From a bacterium (lineage in GTDB: Bacteria; Pseudomonadota; Alphaproteobacteria; SP197): 64,000 nt of DNA. Shown piece after piece: positions 45,196 to 51,615 of this stretch. Each line of letters begins with the position of its first letter. The first letter of the stretch is position 1. The stretch is taken from the NCBI GenBank assembly GCA_028821455.1, contig JAPPGE010000071.1:1-64000 (forward strand), written 5' to 3'. The notes under the pieces are model-generated. The model made no database searches and had not been told where the DNA came from. It saw only the letters and a program-made list of their open reading frames with translations. The position numbers and the translations under genes are program-made.

Positions 45196-45687
45196 ATGGA
45201 AACGATGGTCGCTTTCGCGCAAACCTGTCTGACCGCCTATCTGGGAGCCTGGCTGCTGCTCGGTGTCCGGGACAACATCATCCACCCCTCGATGAACGCT
45301 GCGGGTACGACGGATGTGCTGGAACTCAAGCGCCTCAGGGAGGACTATCCCGAGGCCTATGCGCTCATCAAGGGCCGGCGTGTCACCAGACGTGCGCTGC
45401 AGCGGGCGGCCTTTGTCTTCATCGTCTGCTGCGAGGTGCTGGTCTGTCTTCTGTTGTGGGGCGCCACCATCTGGATGGTGCTTGCCCTGTGCGGACTTGC
45501 CGATCTGGAGCAGGCCAGGATCGCCGCGCTGGCCGGTGCGCTCGGCTTCACCTCGATCTGGTCCGGGTTCCTGATCGTGGGCAATCACTTTGCCTACTGG
45601 TTCTGCCACCAGTGGGCCCAGAACACGCATTTTCAGATGGTGCTGTGGGGCATAGGCACCATGGTGTTTCTTGCCGTTCCACAATAG
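45196..45687 (+). CDS. DUF2165 family small membrane protein
   Basis: A 163-residue integral membrane protein of the DUF2165 type. Hydrophobic segments lie near the N-terminus (AYLGAWLLLGVRDN), at AFVFIVCCEVLVCLLLWG and at LAGALGFTSIWSGFLIVG, with the family's NHFAYWFCHQWAQNTHFQM near the end. Function is unknown. It is 14 bases after the creatininase gene, so probably the last gene of the operon; a transport-accessory role is a guess. Confidence 0.78.
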   Translation: METMVAFAQTCLTAYLGAWLLLGVRDNIIHPSMNAAGTTDVLELKRLREDYPEAYALIKGRRVTRRALQRAAFVFIVCCEVLVCLLLWGATIWMVLALCGLADLEQARIAALAGALGFTSIWSGFLIVGNHFAYWFCHQWAQNTHFQMVLWGIGTMVFLAVPQ

Positions 45688-45720
45688 AGCAAAAATGTCG
45701 TCCGGCTTCAGGCCTTGTGT

Positions 45721-47037
45721 TCATCCCACAGGTCTGTGACGTGGTATTGCAATGCCGTACTCCCGCAAAGTGCTTTCCACGCTTGGCCGTCGAAGTCGAA
45801 TTCTCCGGTCATTCAACAGGTAGGAAAACACGTACCCGAGGCCCAGAATCAGCACGCCGATGAGGAAGCAATAGATGATGGCGCGGTCGGGATACTGGTC
45901 CTTGAGATACCCGATGTAGAGCGGGCCACAAACCCCCGCTGCCGCCCAGGCCGTCAACATCACTCCGTAGACCGACGACATTCTCCGCGTCCCGAACACA
46001 TCCAGAATGAAAGAGGGCATCGTCGCAAAGCCGCCGCCAAAACAGAGAAGAATGTAGCAGACAAGGATCGAGAAAATCCAGGGATCACGCTCGGTCATCA
46101 AGATTCCAAAGACGATCATCTGGCTGGCAAGCAGAATTCTGAACACGCGGACACGACCAATTCGATCTGAAAGCAATCCCCAGAAAAGCCGTCCGACGCC
46201 GTTGCAAATCGAGCTTGCAGCAATCAGGGTTGCGCCATACTCGGCGAGAGTTTCCGGTTCCACCGACGGATCGGCAAGCCCCCAGACGTCTTGAAGCAAT
46301 GGTGACTGAAAGCTGATTACCGCAATTCCCGCGGCAATATTGAAGAAAAACACAATCCACATCACTGCGAATTCACTCGAACGCAAGCAGCGCGCAGTCG
46401 ACCCAGGGTCTTCCTCCAGTTCAACTGTCGTCCCGCTGCCACGGAAACGTCTCGTGAACTCCGGCGGTGGATCCCTCAGTGCCCAGCTGCACGGGAGCAA
46501 CACAACGGCAAACACCACTCCAAGCCATATGAAGACAAGTGGCAAGTCGCCTTTCGTCTCGACCACCAGCAAGGGTGCAAGTCCCTTGCTCAGGACAACC
46601 GCTCCTATCCCGAAGCCCATGACGACAATACCGGTCGCCAATCCCTTCCGATCCGGGAACCACTTGGCAACCGTGGCGACCGGTGTGACGTAGCCAAGCC
46701 CAATGCCGGCACCTCCGATTACGCCGTAACCAAGATAGAAGAGCAGGAGGCTCTCTATGTGCAGTGCGAACCCTGCCAGGACATAGCCTCCCGAGAACAT
46801 CGCGCTCCCGGCGAGCGCCAGTCGCCGGGGACCGACTCTTGGCAAGAGCATGCCGGCGCATGCGGCAGACATGCCGAGCGAGAATATGGTGACGCTGAAC
46901 GCCACCGCCGTGTCTGTAAACGACCAGCCCAGCTGCCTGACGAGGAGTGTCTGAAAAAAACTCCATGCATAGACAGTACCCAGACAAACCTGAAGCAGGG
47001 TACAGCAAAGGATCGCAACTATCCGTGATTGCGTCAT
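45721..47037 (-). CDS. OFA-type major facilitator transporter
   Basis: A 438-residue 12-segment MFS permease of the oxalate/formate antiporter (OFA) group. The start VCLGTVYAWSFFQTLLVRQLGW and the GGAGIGLGYVTPVATVAKWFPDRKGLATG segment are typical. Substrates in the family include oxalate, formate and other monocarboxylates. It follows the truncated sensor and binding-protein genes on the same strand, 6 bases downstream of the sensor stop, so it likely shares their transcript. It converges on the DUF2165 gene. Base composition here is visibly less GC-rich than in the flanking catabolic genes. Confidence 0.86.
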   Translation of the reverse strand: MTQSRIVAILCCTLLQVCLGTVYAWSFFQTLLVRQLGWSFTDTAVAFSVTIFSLGMSAACAGMLLPRVGPRRLALAGSAMFSGGYVLAGFALHIESLLLFYLGYGVIGGAGIGLGYVTPVATVAKWFPDRKGLATGIVVMGFGIGAVVLSKGLAPLLVVETKGDLPLVFIWLGVVFAVVLLPCSWALRDPPPEFTRRFRGSGTTVELEEDPGSTARCLRSSEFAVMWIVFFFNIAAGIAVISFQSPLLQDVWGLADPSVEPETLAEYGATLIAASSICNGVGRLFWGLLSDRIGRVRVFRILLASQMIVFGILMTERDPWIFSILVCYILLCFGGGFATMPSFILDVFGTRRMSSVYGVMLTAWAAAGVCGPLYIGYLKDQYPDRAIIYCFLIGVLILGLGYVFSYLLNDRRIRLRRPSVESTLREYGIAIPRHRPVG

Positions 47038-47043
47038 TTCGGA

Positions 47044-47811
47044 CTACTCTTTGCTGCGATCCGGCCCTGACTGCGGTCCCTTTCCATGACCGTCTGTCGG
47101 TCGCGAAAAATGAAGAAACAACCGCGCCAGATCGCCGGCCTCGTCATTTCGAGCCAGCAACTCCTGACTCTTCGCTCCGTCAGACGACTGTTCGCGTGCG
47201 AGCCCGACCGCGAAGTTCAGAAGTCCGTCGACCGGCTTGGCCGCATAGTTGACGAACCAGATCGCGGCAAAGACGCCTACGACAAATATTATGCAGATCA
47301 GATAGATCTGCTGACCGATTGCTCTCTGAATTTTCAAGGCGATCAATCCGGTGTCCATGCCTATGCGAACCGTACCAGCCACGCCCGCCAGGATCGGACT
47401 CCCCACTTCAATGAAGTCGCCCATTCCAGGCAGGCTGCGTTCCACCGTCGTCGTGCTGTTCACATCGCCAGCCTTGATTTCTTCCGGAATGCCCGGGACG
47501 AAGGTATGGGCAAGGATCTCGCCGGTTTCGCTGGTGATGTAGATGTAGCTTACCCCCTGAATCTCAATGAACTGATCAATCAAGGACTGCAAAGCCGTCA
47601 GGTTGCTGTTCAACAGGATGTTCACGCTGGCATCCGCAATCGTCTTTGCGATGCCCTTGCTGTTCGCCTCGTACTCCTTGGACAGATGCGTGTCGACCGC
47701 ATAAATGCTAAGCAACGACGTCGACACTCCGATCACACCGAACAGAAAGAAAACGCCAAAGAGTGTCTTTCGGAAGAGTCTCGGCATACTGAAGAGTTTC
47801 GGCATACTCAT
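47044..47811 (-). CDS. Membrane sensor protein with HAMP domain, lacking an output domain
   Basis: A 255-residue protein with one N-terminal transmembrane helix (TLFGVFFLFGVIGVSTSLLSI), a periplasmic sensor domain of about 130 residues (SYIYITSETGEILAHTFVPG), a second helix (IYLICIIFVVGVFAAIWFV) and a HAMP domain that runs to NDEAGDLARLFLHFS. There the sequence turns into a short hydrophilic tail and stops; a histidine kinase or cyclase would normally follow. It is either a truncated kinase or a free sensor. It starts one base after the binding-protein stop. Confidence 0.7.
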   Translation of the reverse strand: MSMPKLFSMPRLFRKTLFGVFFLFGVIGVSTSLLSIYAVDTHLSKEYEANSKGIAKTIADASVNILLNSNLTALQSLIDQFIEIQGVSYIYITSETGEILAHTFVPGIPEEIKAGDVNSTTTVERSLPGMGDFIEVGSPILAGVAGTVRIGMDTGLIALKIQRAIGQQIYLICIIFVVGVFAAIWFVNYAAKPVDGLLNFAVGLAREQSSDGAKSQELLARNDEAGDLARLFLHFSRPTDGHGKGPQSGPDRSKE

Positions 47812-47812
47812 G

Positions 47813-49078
47813 TCACGCAAACCTCGTCTGCCAGTTGTGGAGCGGAACAAACCGACCTTCGTCGACAACGGTGTAATAGACCTTTTGCAAGCCTTGACGC
47901 CGCTCCGGCCCGAACGACACCGCCTCACCGATTCCCAGGTCGTACTCCGTTATGCTGAATACGGCATCTTCCAGCGCACCCCGTTCCGGCGTTTCGCCTA
48001 GGCGCCCCAGAATCTCGACCATCATCTTGGCATCAAGGAAGCCCTCGAGACTTACAAAGCTGTGCGAAAACGGCGTGTAACTTTCCGTCAACAGTTCCTG
48101 CGGCGCGGAAGGAGCATACAGCGCCATCAGTTCCTGGTACTGCTTGACCGCCGGAATCGACGTATCGTGGTAGCTGGGCACGACCTGCGAGTTCACCAGC
48201 AGAGCGGTATAACGCTCGCCGTCGTCACGCCCCTGGGTGATGAGATTGAGCAGATTTTCGCTCCCGACAAAGGAAACATTGGCGATGGGCACCTGCAATC
48301 CAAGGTCCACGGCGTCACGAAGGAACGCAGCGCATGCGGCGTAGGCACCAATGCAAATGACGGCATCGGGGCGCGATGCCTTGAGAATCTCCACCTGATC
48401 TCGCATGACGCCGGTGAACTTCGAACCCCGCCTGTAGGTCGCCTCGCCGACAATCTGCTCTCCATACTGCTTCAGCGCCTGGCGCACACCCGCCCAGCCG
48501 CTGCGGCCGTAGGCGTCGGCCTGATAGAAGACCGCAATGCGTCTGCGACCGATGTTGACAAAGTTCTGGACAAGGCCGGCGGTCTCTTGCCGGTAGGAGG
48601 CGCGCAGATTGAAGGCGAAGGGTCCATATGGCGGCTCCCGCTGGGGTTGTGCGCCGGTGAATGGGAAAAACAGGTAGATCTGTCTCTCCTGGAACTTCTT
48701 GAGCATGGGAAGGACACGCGTGACCGTCGGCGTGCCGACATAGCCGAACAAGGCAAAGACCTCGTCCTCCAGCATGAGAGTCAGCGTGTTCTTGACCGCA
48801 GGATCAGGTTGATAGCCGTCGTCATAGGTCTTCAGGACGACCTTCCTGCCTGCGATGCCACCTTGTCGGTTGACATGCTCGAAGTAGGCGCTCGCTCCGC
48901 GATACAGCTCTATGCCGAGACCACGGGACGGTCCTGAGAATGCGGCAGACATTCCCAGCACGATCTCACTGTCGGTGACTCCAGATGATGTCGTTGCACC
49001 AAGCGATTTCGAGCCGAGCCCCATCAGGCATCCGGCAAGCCCGTACTGAAGAACGTGCCGTCTCGTCGCTGACGTCAT
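47813..49078 (-). CDS. ABC-type periplasmic binding protein (LivJ-like, peripla_BP_6)
   Basis: A 421-residue periplasmic ligand-binding protein of the branched-chain amino acid type. The signal peptide has a TRRHVLQYGLAG start that looks Tat-like. The mature part opens with the family IVLGMSAAFSGPSRGLG and contains KVVLKTYDDGYQPDPAVKN. No ABC permease or ATPase is beside it; instead a HAMP sensor follows directly, which suggests it feeds ligand information to a signalling protein rather than to a transporter. The ATG at 49078 overlaps the decayed kinase upstream by 4 bases. Confidence 0.85.
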   Translation of the reverse strand: MTSATRRHVLQYGLAGCLMGLGSKSLGATTSSGVTDSEIVLGMSAAFSGPSRGLGIELYRGASAYFEHVNRQGGIAGRKVVLKTYDDGYQPDPAVKNTLTLMLEDEVFALFGYVGTPTVTRVLPMLKKFQERQIYLFFPFTGAQPQREPPYGPFAFNLRASYRQETAGLVQNFVNIGRRRIAVFYQADAYGRSGWAGVRQALKQYGEQIVGEATYRRGSKFTGVMRDQVEILKASRPDAVICIGAYAACAAFLRDAVDLGLQVPIANVSFVGSENLLNLITQGRDDGERYTALLVNSQVVPSYHDTSIPAVKQYQELMALYAPSAPQELLTESYTPFSHSFVSLEGFLDAKMMVEILGRLGETPERGALEDAVFSITEYDLGIGEAVSFGPERRQGLQKVYYTVVDEGRFVPLHNWQTRFA

Positions 49079-49488
49079 GTGATGAGCTCCCGGCCGTGGT
49101 CCAGTGTATCCGTGATTCCATCGTTGCCCGCTTCCGACGGCGGTACCGCAGGTGGCATAACGATCATGTCGATGGTGTCGGGCGACACGCCGCGTGCGTT
49201 GTCCTCGATGTGAATCTCCATGCACTTCCCGGAGCGCCGGGTGACGAGAGTGAGTGATGGGTCGTACCTGGTTCCGTCAGTACTTTCTTCGGTTGAGCGA
49301 CGATTTTCAACCGTCGCCGGACAAGCGCTGTCGACCGAGTTCAGTGAGATGCGACACACATCCTGAGAAGTGACGTCGAGTAAGCCAATCATTGGATCGA
49401 GACCCTTCATGATCTCAAGCCGAAAATCCGGATCGATGGCACTGGCCGTGAAGTGCGAACCGCGCATGCCCATCGAACGACGCGTCAA
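49075..49488 (-). pseudogene. Decayed histidine kinase C-terminal fragment
   Basis: About 137 residues align by eye with the ATPase end of GHKL-type sensor kinases: DPDFRLEIMKGLDPMIGLLD, a degenerate N-box (VCRISLNSVDSA), then MEIHIEDNARGVSPDTIDMI, where the family has the Asp-Gly-Gly-like N/G1 box, ending before the F and G2 boxes. The N-box asparagines are lost, and no kinase start or phospho-acceptor His is found upstream. It lies directly before the binding protein and shares its last bases, so it may be the displaced output part of the HAMP sensor. Confidence 0.55.
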
Positions 49489-49778
49489 TGTCGAATGGCT
49501 GTGCGCCGCCCCTGCCCTTCCCTGTGCCGAACGTGCGATGCGTTGACCTGCTTCGCCTTGTTCTGACCAGGGAGCTCGGTTGGTCTTTCGGTGCCCAATC
49601 TGCGAGCCAGAGAAGCATGGCAGTCCGATGCCGTCGCTGACGTGGCGACCGCGGCGGCTGGTGGCCGATCTGTGGCGGACCTAGCAGGTTGAATGCGCCA
49701 CGCCTTTGTGCTGCGCTGAAGCCGGGCTGTTCGAGTTGCCTTGACCGGCCCAGCCGTCTGTCGCAGGTCCCCTTCTCG
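49489..49778. other. Decayed DNA between the kinase fragment and the IS3 remnant
   Basis: No intact gene is seen in these 290 bases. Frames on both strands are short and have no family resemblance. It is probably debris of the mobile or signalling genes on either side. Confidence 0.4.
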
Positions 49779-49934
49779 AGGAAGCGCATCCGCAACATCT
49801 TGGGGACCCGTGTGTGCTGCTGCTATCGGCGCATCCACACTCTATCCCGTCAAGAGCGCTGGCGGATCAATGCCAGGCAGCTCTATCGGATGTCTTGCCA
49901 GGAGAGGCTCCGGCTGCCGAACAAGGCGAGAGGT
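49779..49934 (+). mobile_element. IS3-family transposase (orfB) remnant
   Basis: In one frame this stretch reads RKRIRNILGTRV then YRRIHTLSRQERWRINARQL and YRMSCQERLRLPNKARG, which follows the helix-turn-helix/linker region of IS3-family OrfB (YRRIH-LLRREGW-VN-KR-YRLY-EEGL). The DDE catalytic core that should follow is missing, and no inverted ends were found. A small relic of an old insertion. Confidence 0.6.
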
Positions 49935-49988
49935 TCCGCAGGACTGGGGTGACGCTGTTCATTTCCCGCACGACCTTGCTCACTGATT

Positions 49989-50411
49989 TCACCCCGGTCT
50001 GTTCCTGCAAAATGAGACGATCCCAGGCGGCGGCATCGCCCATGGCACTCTTGAAACAGTCCAAATCTGATATCCGGGAACAACGACATCGGGTTCATCA
50101 AGTGATCCAGCCTTTACATGGACGACCTTGTCATTGTGAGAGGAGCTGGTGAAAACAGGCGATCCGCAAACATTGCAGAAGAATCGCGTAACCTCTCCTC
50201 CACTGTCTCCAGACGTTGTAAACGAGGAGAGTGAAGAACCTTCAAGACTGAACGCCGATTTCTCAACCCGCACACCGACATTGAACGCACTGCCATTTGC
50301 GCGTCGACAATCTCGACAATAACAGTAGTTGGCGTCACCAACATTTCCATCGATGCTGTATCGAATGCTGCCGCAAAGGCATCCACCATGCGTCATTTCA
50401 GCCGGCTTCAT
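49989..50411 (-). CDS. GFA/DUF636-family zinc protein
   Basis: A 140-residue member of the glutathione-dependent formaldehyde-activating (GFA) fold. Zinc-binding cysteines appear as GGCLCGSIRY, CYCRDCRRANG and FFCNVCGSPVF, with the closing IWTVSRVPW. The family is linked to S-hydroxymethylglutathione formation but most members are uncharacterised. GGAGAG precedes the ATG at 50411. The IS1595 element is inserted 160 bases upstream of it, between it and the MFS gene on the same strand. Confidence 0.82.
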   Translation of the reverse strand: MKPAEMTHGGCLCGSIRYSIDGNVGDANYCYCRDCRRANGSAFNVGVRVEKSAFSLEGSSLSSFTTSGDSGGEVTRFFCNVCGSPVFTSSSHNDKVVHVKAGSLDEPDVVVPGYQIWTVSRVPWAMPPPGIVSFCRNRPG

Positions 50412-50562
50412 GTGAATCTCTCCAATCACGTGGTTCGGCTGGAGACTCGCCCCTTTGCCAGTCTTTCCAGGTGTACTCAAGACAGGTCAACTGTTCACGG
50501 CTGGCCCTTGTGTTCTGACAGTTCGCTTCGGGTCTCAGGTGACAGGAACGGAGTCGCTGCGT

Positions 50563-50570
50563 CAATCTTA
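50563..50570. repeat. Left target-site duplication of the IS1595 element
   Basis: CAATCTTA directly left of the element matches CAATCTTG directly right of it (54409-54416) at 7 of 8 bases. Eight bases is the usual IS1595-family duplication length; the last base has probably mutated. Confidence 0.7.
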
Positions 50571-50609
50571 GGGGATTATATACTTGACTGAAAACCGGGG
50601 GTGCCGTAT
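50571..50609 (+). repeat. Left terminal inverted repeat (39 bp)
   Basis: Starts GGGGATTATATACTTGACTG and is identical over 39 bases to the reverse complement of 54370-54408. It contains the -35 hexamer of the transposase promoter. Confidence 0.95.
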
Positions 50610-50612
50610 ACT
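50584..50612 (+). promoter_or_regulatory. Strong sigma70-type promoter for the transposase operon
   Basis: TTGACT (50584-50589) and TATACT (50607-50612) are each one base from consensus and 17 bases apart. The -35 lies inside the left inverted repeat, so element ends and expression signal are combined. The transposase ATG follows about 28 bases later. Confidence 0.7.
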
Positions 50613-50640
50613 CCTGATAAATCAACGTATGGAGTCGGAC

Positions 50641-51615
50641 ATGGCGCAGAAGGGACCGGGCAAATCGCACCGCGAAGGCATCAGCATCATGGCACTGGCC
50701 GACATGTTCCCGGACGAGGCCAGCGCGGCCGCGTGGCTTGAGAGCGTCGTGTGGCCGAACGGTCGTCACTGCCCGCGTTGCGGCTCCACGGAGACCGTCA
50801 ATGCGTCCGCCACGTCTGGCCTTCCCTACTACTGCCAGGGTTGCAAGAAGCCGTTTTCGGTCAGGATCGGCAGCACCCTTGAGCGGTCGAAGGTTCCCCT
50901 CCGCAAGTGGGTGTTCGCGATCTACCTCGAGATGACGAGCCTCAAGGGCGTGTCGTCGATGAAGCTCCATCGGGACATCGACGTGACGCAGAAGACCGCT
51001 TGGTTCATGCTCCATCGCATCCGCGAAGCGTGGAAGGGCGTGGACATGGCCCTTACCGGTCCGGTAGAGGCAGACGAGATGTACGTCGGGGGCCTCCGCA
51101 AGAACATGTCCAAGGCCAAACGGAAGCAGCTTGAGGGCCGGGGTCCGGTCGGCAAGTCAGTGGTCGCCGGGATCAAGGACAGGGCCACCAAGCGCGTCCG
51201 CGCGAAAGTTGTTGGTGACACCACCGCCGAGACCCTGCAAGGCTTCGTCCGGGACCACACGGCGGGAGGCGCGATGGTCTACACAGATGAGGCGAGCGCC
51301 TACGCGGGGCTGGCGCGGGACTTCGGCCACGAGGCCGTCAACCACGGCGTCGGCGAGTACGTCCGGGGACAGGCACACACCAACGGGATCGAGTCCTTCT
51401 GGTCCACGTTCAAGCGGGCGCACAAGGGCGTCTACCACAAGATCAGCGCCAAGAACCTTGACCGCTACGTGCGGGAGTTCGCGGGCCGTCACAACGTCCG
51501 GGAACTGGACACCATCGAACAGATGGGCGCGGCGGTCGTCGGCATGGTCGGCCAGCGTCTCATGTACCGGGACCTGATCGCTGATAACGGGCTGGACTCC
51601 GGGGCGCGGGCGTGA
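50641..51615 (+). CDS. IS1595-family transposase
   Basis: A 324-residue DDE-superfamily transposase of the ISXO2-like type. The N-terminal zinc ribbon shows CPRCGS and YYCQGCKKPFS; the catalytic core has VEADEMYVGG (first Asp), VYTDEASAYAGL (second Asp) and HTNGIESFWSTFKRAHKGVYH, the Asn-Glu-Lys end of the family. GGAGTCGGAC precedes the ATG at 50641; an in-frame ATG at 50629 is an alternative. Its stop overlaps the GTG of the next gene by 4 bases, so the cargo is translationally coupled to transposase. The gene appears intact. Confidence 0.93.
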   Translation: MAQKGPGKSHREGISIMALADMFPDEASAAAWLESVVWPNGRHCPRCGSTETVNASATSGLPYYCQGCKKPFSVRIGSTLERSKVPLRKWVFAIYLEMTSLKGVSSMKLHRDIDVTQKTAWFMLHRIREAWKGVDMALTGPVEADEMYVGGLRKNMSKAKRKQLEGRGPVGKSVVAGIKDRATKRVRAKVVGDTTAETLQGFVRDHTAGGAMVYTDEASAYAGLARDFGHEAVNHGVGEYVRGQAHTNGIESFWSTFKRAHKGVYHKISAKNLDRYVREFAGRHNVRELDTIEQMGAAVVGMVGQRLMYRDLIADNGLDSGARA

